Positions 44,777 through 55,214 are shown, counted from the first letter of the stretch. The stretch: DNA of 64,000 nt from a bacterium (GCA_004298675.1 SCRI01000063.1:18540-82539), one strand, 5' to 3'. Notes: a model not told the origin generated them from the sequence alone. A program made the numbers and translations.

Positions 44777-46506
44777 GCGGGGTGGGCGGGATCAGCATTC
44801 ATGTTCTCGATGCCCGCACGATTGGCCAGATAGCGGCGGGGGAGATCATCGAGCGCCCCGTCTCGGTGGTGAAGGAACTGGTGGAGAACAGCCTGGACGC
44901 GGGGGCGCGCCGCATTCGAGTGGAGGTGGAGGGCGGAGGCATCGAGTCGATCGCGGTCGCGGACGACGGCGCGGGCATCTTGCCCGAGGAGTTGCCGTTG
45001 GCGCTGCGCAGGCACGCCACGTCGAAGCTAGCCGAGCCGGACGATCTCTTCCGCATCGCAAGCCTGGGCTTCCGCGGCGAAGGGCTGGCCTCGATCGCCG
45101 CGGTCTGCCGCACGGTCTTGCTCTCGCGCCGGGCCGGCTCGGAGATCGGTGCGCGGGTGAGCGCGGAAGGTGAGAGCATCGGCGCGGTCGAGCCCTTCGC
45201 CGCTCCGGTCGGCACGCGCGTCGAAGCGCGCGATCTCTTTCACGCGCTGCCGGTGCGCCGTGAGTACCTGCGCTCGCCGGGGGCCGAGTTCACGCGCATC
45301 TCGGGTTGGCTCTCTGCCCTTGCCCTGGCATATCCCGAGGTCGCGTTCACGCTGACGCACGGCGGCCGCACGGTCTGGAGCCTGCCCCCGGCGGCCCAGC
45401 CCGAACACCGCCTCGCGCAACTGTTCGGTCCGGCCGCGGCGGCGCGCATGCTGTCGATCGAGGCCGAGGGAGCCGGGCTGCGCGTGCGTGGATACGTCTC
45501 GCCGCCCAGCGACGATCGCGCCAACCGCGCCGCGCAGTATCTGTTCGTCAACCGCCGCCTGCTGCGCTCGACGCAGCTGGCGGCGGCCTGGACGCAGGCG
45601 TACAAGGGCGCGCTCATGACGGGTCGCTATCCCTACGGTGCGGTGCTATTGGACGTGGACCCCGGCGAGGTCGACGTCAACGTGCATCCCACCAAGGCCG
45701 ATGTGCGCTTCCGCCGTCCGGCGCTGGCCTTCGATCTCACCAAACGCGCGCTGTCCAGCGCGCTCGAGCGCCATGCCGCCCGGCAACTCGGGCAGACGGT
45801 GCTCTCGCCGCTCCCGCAGCGCGGTCTCACGCCGGACGTCGCGATCATCGATCGCAGTGATCCCGCGGCGCCTCCCGCCGATCTCGCGCTGCGCCTGGCC
45901 GAGATGCGCGCGGCCGCCGTCGCGGATGACCGCGACGGCGCACGGACCCTGCGCGTCGTGCTCCAACTCGCCAACACGTTCATCGTTGCCAGCGACGGGC
46001 GCGACTTGCTGGTGATCGATCAGCACGCGGCGCACGAGCGCGTCAACTACGAGCGCATCGCCGCGCGGGCCAGCCGCGGCGACGACCCGGTGCGAGAGCC
46101 GTTGCTGCTGCCTCAGATCTTCGAACTCGACCACGGGGAGGCCGCGGCGCTCTCCGAGCTGCTCCCGCAGTTGGAGAGCGCGGGCTTCTCGATCGAGCCG
46201 TTCGGCGAGCGCGCCTTCCGGTTGACGGCCACGCCGCTCGACTTTCGCGTGCGTGCCTTCGATCTGCGGGGATTCCTCGACGACGTGCTCGGCGAGCGCG
46301 CCGAGGGCACGTTCGGACCGCAGTCGCTGTGGGCCTCGCTGGCCTGCAAGTCCGCGGTGCGCGCAGGCGAGGCGCTGCAAGTGCCCGAGATGGAGGAGCT
46401 GCTGCACCGGCTCTTCGCCTGCGGCGATCCCATGCATTGCGCCCATGGCCGGCCCGCGCTGCTGCGCTGGAGCGAGCGCGACTTGACGCACTTGTTCAAA
46501 CGGTGA
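44773..46506 (+). CDS. mutL: DNA mismatch repair protein MutL, endonuclease type
   Basis: A 577-aa GHKL ATPase that links MutS to strand incision. The N-terminal domain carries IAAGEIIERPVSVVKELVEN, DDGAGI and SLGFRGEGLASIAAV. The C-terminal domain has DQHAAHERVNYE, which fits the DQHA(x)2E(x)4E metal motif, plus ACKSAVRAGE and CAHGRP, so it should nick DNA itself. That agrees with a methylation-independent repair pathway. Start GTG 44773 overlaps the mutS stop by 4 nt; the frame upstream is a shadow of mutS. Confidence 0.96.
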   Translation: MSGVGGISIHVLDARTIGQIAAGEIIERPVSVVKELVENSLDAGARRIRVEVEGGGIESIAVADDGAGILPEELPLALRRHATSKLAEPDDLFRIASLGFRGEGLASIAAVCRTVLLSRRAGSEIGARVSAEGESIGAVEPFAAPVGTRVEARDLFHALPVRREYLRSPGAEFTRISGWLSALALAYPEVAFTLTHGGRTVWSLPPAAQPEHRLAQLFGPAAAARMLSIEAEGAGLRVRGYVSPPSDDRANRAAQYLFVNRRLLRSTQLAAAWTQAYKGALMTGRYPYGAVLLDVDPGEVDVNVHPTKADVRFRRPALAFDLTKRALSSALERHAARQLGQTVLSPLPQRGLTPDVAIIDRSDPAAPPADLALRLAEMRAAAVADDRDGARTLRVVLQLANTFIVASDGRDLLVIDQHAAHERVNYERIAARASRGDDPVREPLLLPQIFELDHGEAAALSELLPQLESAGFSIEPFGERAFRLTATPLDFRVRAFDLRGFLDDVLGERAEGTFGPQSLWASLACKSAVRAGEALQVPEMEELLHRLFACGDPMHCAHGRPALLRWSERDLTHLFKR

Positions 46507-47414
46507 GCGAAGGCGTGCTCCTCTTGATGGGGCCGACGGCCAGCGGCAAGACTGCACTGGCGGTCGAGTTGGCGCTGCGCTTCGGAGCCGAGATCGTCTC
46601 GGCCGATTCGCGGCAGGTCTATCGCGGCATGGCCGTGGGGACCGCGCAGCCCGATGCGGCGCAACTGCGTGCCGTCCGCCACCATCTCGTGGGCTTTCTC
46701 GAACCCGAACAGCGCTATAGTGCGGCGCGTTTCGTACGCGACGCCGCCGCCGCGCTGGATCAGGCTGCAGCCCGCGGGCGCCGCGCGATCGTGACCGGCG
46801 GCACCGGGTTCTATCTGCGCGCGCTCAGCGGGGAGATGACGCTGGCCGGCGTTTCAGCCGACGAGTTGCTGCGCGCGCGGCTGCGCGAAGAGAGCCGCAT
46901 CCACTCGCAGGCGACGCTGCATGCGTGGCTGGCGGCGCTCGATCCACGGCGCGCCACGGCGATCGCAAGCGGCGATCGTTACCGTACGCTGCGCGCGCTG
47001 GAGGTGGTGCTCGCGCGCGGCGGCACGCCGCCGCCGGCGCTGCCGACGCTGGTGTCGCGCGGCACGCGCATGCTGAAGTTCGCGTTGATGCTCGACCGCG
47101 CCGAATTGAGCCGTCGCATCCGCGCACGGACGCAGGCCATGATCGAGCGCGGCTTGTTGGACGAGGCACAGGCGTTGGAGGAGCGTGACGCCCCCGCCGC
47201 CGATGCCGTGGGCTATCCGCAGGCTAGCGCGTACCTGCGCGGACTCTGCACGCGCGCGGAGTTGGAGGAGACGCTAGCGCGCGCGACGCGGCGTTATGCG
47301 AAGCGTCAGATGACATGGCTGCGCGGCGAACCTGCGTTGCGCTGGGTCGTGAGTGGAGCGGGTGCATTCTCCGAGATCGAGCGCTGGGCAAGGGAATCAC
47401 TGGGCTGGACGTGA
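46503..47414 (+). CDS. miaA: tRNA dimethylallyltransferase (MiaA)
   Basis: A 303-aa enzyme adding the isopentenyl group from dimethylallyl diphosphate to A37 of tRNAs. The P-loop is MGPTASGKTALAVELA at the N-terminus; VSADSRQVYRGMAVGTAQP and TGGTGFYLRALSGE are the tRNA and substrate loops. The C-terminal zinc-finger-less tail ends soon after RRYAKRQMTWLR. GTG 46503 overlaps the mutL stop. It feeds MiaB, encoded at the head of the same transcription block. Confidence 0.95.
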   Translation: MSEGVLLLMGPTASGKTALAVELALRFGAEIVSADSRQVYRGMAVGTAQPDAAQLRAVRHHLVGFLEPEQRYSAARFVRDAAAALDQAAARGRRAIVTGGTGFYLRALSGEMTLAGVSADELLRARLREESRIHSQATLHAWLAALDPRRATAIASGDRYRTLRALEVVLARGGTPPPALPTLVSRGTRMLKFALMLDRAELSRRIRARTQAMIERGLLDEAQALEERDAPAADAVGYPQASAYLRGLCTRAELEETLARATRRYAKRQMTWLRGEPALRWVVSGAGAFSEIERWARESLGWT

Positions 47415-47427
47415 ACGCTCTCCCGGC

Positions 47428-47696
47428 ATGGCCGTACCCTCGCGCCCGCCCCAGCTCCAGGATGCCTATCTCGCCGAGATCAAGCGGCAGGGCATGGCCG
47501 TCACGATCTATCTCGTGAACGGCTTCCAGCTCCGTGGAACCGTGCTCGGCTTCGATGCCTTCACCATCGTTCTCGACTACGAGAACAAACCGCACCTCGT
47601 CTACAAGCATGCCGTCTCCACGATCTCTCCGCAGGGTGTGCTGTCGCTGAAGTTGGCTGTGGAGACTCCCGCCGAGAACGGGGAACCAGCACAACC

Positions 47697-47700
<4 letters not shown>
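47428..47700 (+). CDS. hfq: RNA chaperone Hfq
   Basis: A 90-aa Sm-like protein promoting sRNA-mRNA pairing. ATG 47428 gives the conserved N-terminus (LQDAYLAEIKRQ, with the proximal-face Gln). Sm1 is YLVNGFQLRGTVLGFDAFTI and Sm2 YKHAVSTISP; the Lys-His pair of the proximal RNA site is intact. A short acidic disordered tail follows. The gene is 13 nt after miaA, the same miaA-hfq order as in proteobacteria, and overlaps dapF by 4 nt. Confidence 0.95.
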
Positions 47701-48478
<778 letters not shown>

Positions 48479-48479
<1 letters not shown>

Positions 48480-49711
48480 TGTCGTTCGGCCTGCCCTACG
48501 CCGACCGGCGCGGCCGCATCTTCTTCGATGAGCAGGCGCGCGCGCTCGCCGCTGACGGCTTCCTGCGCGAGCCGCGCCGCGAGGAGTTGATTCCGCTGCC
48601 AACGGGCTCCGTCGTGGCGATGCTGCCGGGGCGCGCCCCTCTGACCGGTGCCGCGAGCCGGCCGCACGCGTATGGCAATGGACGCTACGCTGCCGTCGGC
48701 GTCTTGCTCCCCTCGGGCTTTACGCGCCTGTTGCTGCCGGCGTATCAGGCCGGGCCCGCTGCCCCGGCACTGCCCCTCTTCGGTTACACCTTTGCTTGCG
48801 TCGTGGACGACGAGCTCTACGTTGCGGCGGCAAAAACCGACGACGGCGAGAGCTGGAAGCCGCGTTTCTTCGAAGGCGACGAATTGGAGCGGGCCATCGA
48901 GTCGCGCCTGGCGCTCGATCCCGAGAACGCGGTTTTGGGACAGGTCGCGCTCTGCTCGCGCGAGTACGGCTGCTTTACCGCGCAGAACGTCTTCTTCGAA
49001 AGCGGCGAAGCGGCGATCCCCGTCTCGCCGGCATGCAATGCGCGCTGCCTAGGCTGTATCTCGCAGCAGGAGCCGGATGCTCCGTTTCCCGCGCCGCAGA
49101 CGCGCATCTCGCGCGCGGCGGACGTCGCGGAGATCGTGCGCATCGCGACCCATCACCTCGCGCTGGATCCCAGCGGCATCGTGTCGTTCGGGCAGGGCTG
49201 CGAGGGCGAGCCGCTCATGCGCTACCGCACCATCGTCGCCGCCATCCGCGAGATTCGCGCGCGCACGCCGCTGGGAACGATCAATCTCAACACCAACGGC
49301 AGTCTTCCGGAAAAGCTGCAGGAGACGATCGAGGCGGGATTGCAGGCGGTGCGCGTGAGCCTCAATTCGTTCAGGCCGGAGGTCTACGCCGCGTACTACC
49401 GCCCCGATCGCTATGGTCTCGAAGACGTCCTCGAGTCGATCCGCCGCGCCTGCGAGGCGGGGCTGCGCGTCTCGTTGAACCTGCTCACGTTCCCGGGTGT
49501 CACCGACGAGGAGGCCGAGCTGGAAGCGATGGAGACCTTCTTGCGGGGCGTGCGAGTCGAGATGGTACAGACGCGCACGCTCAATATCGACCCCGACCTC
49601 TACCGGCATGCCGTGGGTGAGCCGGTAGCCCCGCGCGGGATGCTCGAGGCGCTCTCACGCATCCGCGGCGCGGGCTCACTCGTCGGAAACTTCACCCATC
49701 AGGTGCTTTGA
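48479..49711 (+). CDS. Radical SAM protein of unknown function
   Basis: A 410-aa protein. Residues 1 to about 165 form a beta-rich N-terminal region without family assignment. The radical-SAM cluster motif CNARCLGC (CxxxCxxC) lies near residues 184-191. The barrel then shows FGQGCEGEPLM (with GxExxL-like character), INLNTNGSLPEKL and VRVSLNSFRPEVYAAYYRPD. No SPASM or other auxiliary cysteine cluster is seen at the C-terminus. It begins on the last base of dapF and is followed after 4 nt by a double-SIS protein, so the two are probably co-translated. The reaction is not predictable. Confidence 0.85.
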
Positions 49712-49715
49712 AGCG

Positions 49716-50720
49716 ATGCGTCATTTTGCTTTCGACGACCAGATCGCGTCTCAGTTCGAGGCCGTGCGCGACGCGCTCGAAACCAGCGTTCCCCGGCTCG
49801 ACGCGCAACGTCCCGTCGTCTTCGCAGGCACCGGGACGTCCCTGCACGCGGCCCAGGTTGCCGCTTATTGGGTGAACGAGCTGTCCGGCGGCCGCATTCG
49901 TCCGTTGGCTGTCGAAACGCACGCCTATGCGCTGCGCGGTGCCATCCAAGCCGAGGACCAGATCGTCGTCATCAGCCATCGCGGGACGAAGCGCTTTCCG
50001 CAGCAGCTCTTCGAGCGCGCCAAGCAGGCCGGTGCCACGACGATCGCCGTCTCCGGCCGCGGTGCCGAGAATCCAGGCGGCGACGTCGTGCTACGCACCT
50101 GCGACGACGAGCGCGCAGGCACCCACACCGTCTCGTACACCACGGCCTTAGCCGTGCTAGGGCGTCTGGTCGCGCAACTGGTCGGTGGCGCCGCCGCCGA
50201 GTTCAACGCCGCGCTCAGCACGATCCCTTCCGCCATCGAAGCGACGCTCGCGCTGCCCGCTCCCACGGACGTGCCGCCGCGCCTGATCAACAAGGAGCCG
50301 TTGTTCCTCGCCGGCTTCGGCATCGACGAGTTCAGCGTGCGCGAAGCCGCCTTGAAGTTCAAAGAAGGCGCGTATCTGTGGGCAGAAGGCATGTCCGTGG
50401 AGCTTGCGCTGCATGGAACGCCGGCGGTGTTCGAGCCGCGTCACGGCGCGATCGTCGCCGTGCCGGAAGCAGACGATGGCGGCCGCACGCAATCGTTACT
50501 CGGCCTGCTGAGAGAGTTGCGCGTCGAGGCGATCACGCTGGGGGCAGGCGACTACGATCTGCCCTTCGCCAAAACGGCGTACCTGTTGCGTCCGTTCGTT
50601 TCGATCATCCCGCTGCAGCGGCTCGTCGCCGAGCTGGCGCGCCGTCGCGGCTCCAACCCGGACACGATTCGCGGCGACGTCGAGCCGTACAAGTCGGCGA
50701 TCGGCCGGGTCCGGCTTTGA
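49716..50720 (+). CDS. Double SIS-domain protein (GlmS isomerase/FrlB-like)
   Basis: 334 aa with two sugar-isomerase folds. The first begins PVVFAGTGTSLHAAQVAAYW and includes IVVISHRGTKRF; the second begins EPLFLAGFGIDEFSVREAAL and includes LKFKEGAYLWAEGM. The closest known layout is the isomerase half of GlmS and fructosamine deglycases, without a glutaminase domain. Its place after dapF and a radical SAM enzyme suggests amino-sugar or sugar-phosphate chemistry, but no substrate is implied by the sequence. Confidence 0.85.
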   Translation: MRHFAFDDQIASQFEAVRDALETSVPRLDAQRPVVFAGTGTSLHAAQVAAYWVNELSGGRIRPLAVETHAYALRGAIQAEDQIVVISHRGTKRFPQQLFERAKQAGATTIAVSGRGAENPGGDVVLRTCDDERAGTHTVSYTTALAVLGRLVAQLVGGAAAEFNAALSTIPSAIEATLALPAPTDVPPRLINKEPLFLAGFGIDEFSVREAALKFKEGAYLWAEGMSVELALHGTPAVFEPRHGAIVAVPEADDGGRTQSLLGLLRELRVEAITLGAGDYDLPFAKTAYLLRPFVSIIPLQRLVAELARRRGSNPDTIRGDVEPYKSAIGRVRL

Positions 50721-50734
50721 CACCGTAGCCGCTC

Positions 50735-51586
50735 TTGACGGGGTTAGTGCTGGCCCTAGCGGCTGCGGCGATCTACGGCACGGGCGATTTCCTCGGCGGC
50801 GTCAGCAGTAAGCGCAGCAGCGTCTGGGCCGTGGTCGTCGTCTCGCAGTCGATTGGAGGCGCGGGCATGCTTGCGGCGGCACTGCTCAGCCGCGAGCAGT
50901 TCCCCTCACTGCAGGCGGTGGGAACGGCGGCACTGGGCGGCATCGCGGGCGGCGCCGGTGTCGTGCTGCTCTATCGGGGTTTAGCCCTCGGCCGCATGAG
51001 CATCGTCGCGCCGGTCACCGGTGCCGTGGCCGTCGTGCTCCCCGTACTGATGGGTATCGTGCGCGGCGAGCACGCCGCGGCGGCGGCGTGGCTGGGCGTT
51101 GCGCTGACCGCGTGCGCGGTCGTGCTCGTCAGCGCCGGTCCCGGTGAGCACCTTCCCGATGGCGTGCCGTGCGCGCAGCGCAGCCGCTTGATCGAGGCGG
51201 TTGGCGCGGGCGTAGCCTTCGGCTTGCTCTACGTCATCTTTGCCCGGCTCGCGACTGCGCCCGTGCTCTGGGCGACGGTGGCGGCACGTAGCGCATCGGT
51301 GCCGTTCCTTGTACTGGTTGCGCTGGCTGCCCGCGGGAGCCTGCGGCCGGCACGCGCCTCGCTGACGACGATCGCGTGGGCCGGCATCTGCGATGCCGCC
51401 GCCAACGTGTTCTACCTGCTGGCGCTGCGTCACACTTTGCTGGCCTTCGCGGCGGTGATCACCTCGCTCTATCCCGCCTCCACGGTACTGCTGGCGAGAG
51501 TCGTGCTGCGCGAGCGCCTGGTCCGCGTGCAATGGGTGGGTGTGGCCCTGGCTTTGGCCGGCATTGTGCTGATTGCCGCGGGCTAA
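50735..51586 (+). CDS. EamA/DMT-family transporter
   Basis: A 283-aa integral-membrane protein with about ten helices in two EamA repeats. Visible family blocks are AAIYGTGDFLGGVSSKRSS at the start and LAFAAVITSLYPASTVLLAR followed by LVRVQWVGVALALAGIVLI at the end. TTG 50735 or GTG 50747 may be the start; neither has a strong Shine-Dalgarno. DMT proteins export or import small metabolites. It ends the long plus-strand block that starts with the PEGA gene. Confidence 0.88.
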   Translation: MTGLVLALAAAAIYGTGDFLGGVSSKRSSVWAVVVVSQSIGGAGMLAAALLSREQFPSLQAVGTAALGGIAGGAGVVLLYRGLALGRMSIVAPVTGAVAVVLPVLMGIVRGEHAAAAAWLGVALTACAVVLVSAGPGEHLPDGVPCAQRSRLIEAVGAGVAFGLLYVIFARLATAPVLWATVAARSASVPFLVLVALAARGSLRPARASLTTIAWAGICDAAANVFYLLALRHTLLAFAAVITSLYPASTVLLARVVLRERLVRVQWVGVALALAGIVLIAAG

Positions 51587-51719
51587 AACCTGCGGCCCCC
51601 CTTGCGCCCGGGGTGGGCTTTCGTGCAATCTAGTAGCTACCAGAGGCCGCGCCCAACCAACGTACGCGACCCGGGTGAGTGCGTCATTACTTCGAGCGGC
51701 CTCGAAAGGGGGTATCTCG

Positions 51720-52991
51720 ATGAGTGATCCCGGCATATCCCGTGAGTCCTTTGTCAAGGGCGCGGGCGTCGCTGCGGCGGCGCTGAGCGCCGGATTCCCT
51801 GCCTTCATACCGAAGCTCGGCGAAGCCGCCGAGACGATCAAGATCGGACAAGTCGACTCTCTCAGCGGTCCCTACGGTGCCGACGGGATCAACCAAGTGC
51901 GCGGCGCGGACATGGCCGTGGAAGCGTGGAACAAGCGCGGCGGCGTGATGGGGCGCAGGATCGAAAAGTTGGTCGAGGACGACCAGACCAATCCCGGCGT
52001 CGCCGTGCAGAAGGCGCGTAAGCTGGTCAACGAAGAGCACGTCGTGGCGCTGGTCGGCACGGTGAGCAGCGCCGTCACGCTCTCGGTGAGCGGCGCGGCG
52101 GCGTCGATGAGCGTGCCGTTCGTCGATGCGGGCGGGCATACGGACGACGCCGTGGGCAAGGACTGCCATTGGTGCACGTTCATGACCTGCCATACCACGT
52201 GGATGATGAGCCACGCCACCGGTTTCTCGATCGCCAAGCTCTTCGGCAAGCGCTGGTATGAAGTCACGCCCGACTACGCCTTCGGGCACTCCATCGCGGC
52301 CGGGTACGCCGACGTGGTGGAGAAAGTCGGCGGAACGATCGTCGCCAACGACCTCGCGCCGCTGGGGACGACCGACTTCAGCCCCTATCTCACGAAGATC
52401 GAGGCGGCCAAGCCGGACGTCATCATCGTGACCGTCGCCGGTCAGGATTACGTCAACTTCATGAAGCAAGCCGGCTCGTTCGGCCTGCTCAAGAAGTATC
52501 CCGTCGCGGGCTGGGCCGCGGAGCTCGAACAGATCTGGGCGCTGCCCCCCGAGTACCGCGTGGGGTACTGGGGCTGCGAGTGGTACTACAACAGCGATCT
52601 GGTTTTCACGAAGAAGAATGCGGCGGCGGCCGACTTCGTGCGTGGCTGGCGCAAGCGCTTCAGTACGCCGGCCACCGAGCGCAGCTGTTTCGGTTACGTT
52701 GCGACGGACCGGCTCTTGTGGGCGATGAACGAAACCAAGAGTACCGATCCCGTGAAGATCGCGCGGGCGCTCGAGGGCTCGACGTTCCAGTCGCTGTGGG
52801 ACGGCACGCCGTCGTACCGCAAGGTGGACCACTCGCTGATGTGGCCGGTCTGGTTCGGAAAGATACGCGCCAATGGGACGGCTCAGGACAAGTACGACGT
52901 CATGGAGATCGTCGACCGGCAAGAGGGCGAGCACGTCGCGCTATCTGAGAGCGACGCGGCCCGCGCTTGCCATCTGGGCTATCCCTCGTAA
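51720..52991 (+). CDS. Branched-chain amino-acid-type ABC substrate-binding protein
   Basis: A 423-aa periplasmic-binding protein of the LivJ/Peripla_BP_6 type. After an N-terminal segment with Tat/Sec-like character (SRESFVKGAGVAAAALSAG; only one Arg, so Tat export is doubtful) the mature part opens IKIGQVDSLSGPYGADGINQ. Further blocks are KLVEDDQTNPGVAVQKARKL and ALVGTVSSAVTLSVSGAAAS. ATG 51720 has AAGGGGG 8 nt upstream; the open frame before it is discarded. No Liv permease or ATPase lies nearby, making it another orphan binding protein. Confidence 0.9.
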   Translation: MSDPGISRESFVKGAGVAAAALSAGFPAFIPKLGEAAETIKIGQVDSLSGPYGADGINQVRGADMAVEAWNKRGGVMGRRIEKLVEDDQTNPGVAVQKARKLVNEEHVVALVGTVSSAVTLSVSGAAASMSVPFVDAGGHTDDAVGKDCHWCTFMTCHTTWMMSHATGFSIAKLFGKRWYEVTPDYAFGHSIAAGYADVVEKVGGTIVANDLAPLGTTDFSPYLTKIEAAKPDVIIVTVAGQDYVNFMKQAGSFGLLKKYPVAGWAAELEQIWALPPEYRVGYWGCEWYYNSDLVFTKKNAAAADFVRGWRKRFSTPATERSCFGYVATDRLLWAMNETKSTDPVKIARALEGSTFQSLWDGTPSYRKVDHSLMWPVWFGKIRANGTAQDKYDVMEIVDRQEGEHVALSESDAARACHLGYPS

Positions 52992-53034
52992 CGCCCCCTG
53001 CCTGAGATGAGCTCTGGTAGATAGGCCCGCACAG

Positions 53035-53073
53035 GCGCGGGCGCCGTTGGTTTGAAAACCGTGGCGCCCGCGC
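53035..53073. terminator. GC-rich hairpin between convergent genes (probable bidirectional terminator)
   Basis: Arms GCGCGGGCGCC (53035-53045) and GGCGCCCGCGC (53063-53073) pair perfectly over 11 bp, and an inner GGTTT/AAACC can extend the stem. There is no T-tract on either side, so it may work with Rho or simply protect the 3' end. Confidence 0.55.
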
Positions 53074-53095
53074 CCGCGAGTGACGGCGGTGCCGG

Positions 53096-53878
53096 CTAGC
53101 GGCCGCACCACGTGGGTTTGCGCTTGCCGACGAAGGCCCCCATGCCCTCTTGGGCATCCGCCGCCAGCGCGTTCATCGACATGATCTCCTTGGTGTAGGC
53201 GTACGCTTTGGGCTGATCGAGATCGATTTGCGTGTAGAACGCCGCCTTTCCCAACGCGATGACGAAGCTGCTGGCTTCGGCGATCTTGCCGGCCAGGGTT
53301 CGCGTGGCCGCGCGCAGCTCGCCGGCGGGGACCACGCGGTTGACGAGGCCCCACTCGGCCGCGACGGAGGCGGGGACGAGGTCTCCGGTCAGCAGCATCT
53401 CCATGGCGCGCTTGCGCCCGATCGCTCGCGTGAGCGCCACCATCGGCGTAGAGCAGAAGAGGCCGATCCGTACGCCCGGAGTCGCGAAGCGCGCCTCTTC
53501 GGCGGCAATGGCGAGATCGCAGGTGGCTACGAGTTGGCACCCTGCCGCCGTGGCCACGCCCGCGACTTCGGCGATGACGGGCTGCGGGATGGACTGGATC
53601 ACGGTCATCAGCTCGCAGCAGATGTCGAAGATCTCGCGGTAGGCGTTGATGTCCCGGTCCAGCATCTCGCGCAGGTCGTGGCCGGCGGAGAACGCCACTC
53701 CCTCACCGCGCAGGATCACGGCGCGAACCTCGCGATCGGCGCCCGCTTCGCGCAACGCCGTTATGAGATCGAGCATCATCTGGCGGGAGAGCGCGTTGCG
53801 CCGCTCGGGACGGTTGAGAGTGATTTCCAAGATGCCGCCCTCGCGCGCGAGGGCTAGGTTCTCTGAAGCGGCGATCAT
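53096..53878 (-). CDS. Enoyl-CoA hydratase/isomerase-family protein
   Basis: A 260-aa crotonase-fold protein. Oxyanion-hole loops are FSAGHDLREM and AEVAGVATAAGCQLVATCDL; ITLNRPERRNALSRQM opens the fold. The second loop has Ala where many hydratases have the catalytic Glu (family GxxxGGG region reads VATAAGC), so hydratase activity is uncertain, and ECHDC3-like or isomerase roles are possible. Start ATG 53878 has AAGGAG 9 nt upstream, which is better than the longer frame from 53908. Confidence 0.86.
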   Translation of the reverse strand: MIAASENLALAREGGILEITLNRPERRNALSRQMMLDLITALREAGADREVRAVILRGEGVAFSAGHDLREMLDRDINAYREIFDICCELMTVIQSIPQPVIAEVAGVATAAGCQLVATCDLAIAAEEARFATPGVRIGLFCSTPMVALTRAIGRKRAMEMLLTGDLVPASVAAEWGLVNRVVPAGELRAATRTLAGKIAEASSFVIALGKAAFYTQIDLDQPKAYAYTKEIMSMNALAADAQEGMGAFVGKRKPTWCGR

Positions 53879-53904
53879 GTCACGTGCTCCTTCTGCGCGT
53901 ATGG

Positions 53905-54573
53905 TCAAGCGTGGACTCCGATGAGGTTGTCGCGGAGTTGCCCGCGTGCCTCGGGTTTGGCGAGAATCACCATCGTATCACCGGCGGTGACGACCGTCTC
54001 GCCGGAAGGTATGAGCAGTTCGCCGTCGCGCTCGAGTGCGACGATCACGCAGTCGCGCGGCAGCCCGATCTCCGAGATCGTGCTGCCGAGCGCCGGCGAG
54101 CGCTCGGGGATGGAGAGTTTAAGCAGCGCGAGGTTGCCCTTGCGCAAGGTGATCAGCGGCCCGATGCGCTCGACGTCGATCTCCTGCGCGATCGCGCGCA
54201 AGACGATCTCGGTGGAGGGAATCACGGTATCCGCGCCGACCGACTCGAAGATCGCCTCGTTGCGGGGGTTGTTGACGCGCGCGATGATACGCGGCGGCCG
54301 CGCGCGCTTGCGCGCGATCAGCACGATGGCGAGGTTGTCTTCGTCGTTACCGGTATCGGCGACCAGCACGTCGGCACGGTCGACGCCGGCGCGCTCGAGC
54401 ACGTCGGGGCGGCAGCCGTCGCCCAGCAGCGCGACGTCACGCTCGAGGATGTTGGCCATCTCGTTGACGCGGCGTGGGTTGCTCTCCACGACCACGACGT
54501 CGTGGCGCTCCTCCAGCAACGCCTTCGCGAGATAGGTGCCGACCTTGCCACCGCCGACGATGAGGATTCTCAC
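53905..54573 (-). CDS. trkA: TrkA-family potassium channel/uptake regulatory protein
   Basis: A 222-aa cytosolic RCK protein: a TrkA_N Rossmann domain (MRILIVGGGKVGTYLAKALL, with the GDGCRPDVLERAGV segment) and a TrkA_C domain (about residues 140-220) binding ligands such as nucleotides. It gates a Trk/Ktr potassium transporter, which is not in this window. ATGA overlap with the upstream paralogue puts the two under joint control. Confidence 0.9.
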   Translation of the reverse strand: MRILIVGGGKVGTYLAKALLEERHDVVVVESNPRRVNEMANILERDVALLGDGCRPDVLERAGVDRADVLVADTGNDEDNLAIVLIARKRARPPRIIARVNNPRNEAIFESVGADTVIPSTEIVLRAIAQEIDVERIGPLITLRKGNLALLKLSIPERSPALGSTISEIGLPRDCVIVALERDGELLIPSGETVVTAGDTMVILAKPEARGQLRDNLIGVHA

Positions 54574-55214
54574 CGCCGCGTCTCCATTTCGGGAGCGCCG
54601 TGAAGGCGCCGGGCGAAGGTGTCGATCGCTTCCGGCGCGACGAATGCGACGACGCGATCGCCGGCTTCGAGCAGGTCCTCAAGCGTGGGAACGAAGGCGC
54701 GAGCGCCGCGCGTCACCGCGGCGATGACGACCCGCCCCGGTTCGGCCAGCTCACCAACGCTGCGGCCGGAGAAGGCCGCTCCGATCTCGGCGCGCAGCGC
54801 CCGCGGCTCGCTGCGGCCGACGCCGAGTGCGTCACGGATTTGCTTGGCGGACGTCAAGGTGGGGCAGATCGTCTGGACGTCGAGATCATCGTAGAGTTCG
54901 CCGCGCGCGGGATCGTTGATGCGCGCCGCGACGCGCGGCACGCCGAAGCGCCGGCGCGCGATCAGGGCGCACATGAGATTGCGGTTATCGTCCGACGTCA
55001 CGGCGGCCAAACCGTCGGCGGCGTCCGCGCCCGCGCGGCGCAGCACGTCTTCGTCGATGCCGGTGCCGATCTCGAGCCGTCCGGCAAAGCCGTCGCCCAG
55101 TGCGGTGAAGGCTGCGGGATTCTGGTCGAGCACCGTCACGCCCGCTCCCTCGGCCAGGAGCAGATGCGCCAGCGCAGCCCCCGTGCGCCCGCAGCCGACG
55201 ATGACGTACTCCAT
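54570..55214 (-). CDS. TrkA-family protein (second copy)
   Basis: A 214-aa paralogue starting MEYVIVGCGRTGAALAHLLL, with GTGIDEDVLRRAGADAADGL in the Rossmann fold and a C-terminal TrkA_C-like domain (FSGRSVGELAEPGRVVIAAV). ATG 55214 is preferred over an upstream in-frame start at 55247. Tandem single-domain TrkA genes of this type often act as one functional unit, equivalent to the double-length enterobacterial TrkA. Divergent from the tRNA-Pro gene. Confidence 0.9.
   Translation of the reverse strand: MEYVIVGCGRTGAALAHLLLAEGAGVTVLDQNPAAFTALGDGFAGRLEIGTGIDEDVLRRAGADAADGLAAVTSDDNRNLMCALIARRRFGVPRVAARINDPARGELYDDLDVQTICPTLTSAKQIRDALGVGRSEPRALRAEIGAAFSGRSVGELAEPGRVVIAAVTRGARAFVPTLEDLLEAGDRVVAFVAPEAIDTFARRLHGAPEMETRR

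Noticed and set aside
51587-51719. Promoter and terminator elements in the gap before the Liv-type binding protein
   Set aside because: A TTGCGC/CAATCT pair and an imperfect GC hairpin with TTT can be drawn, but both deviate too much to report as features; the ribosome site AAGGGGG is the only secure element.
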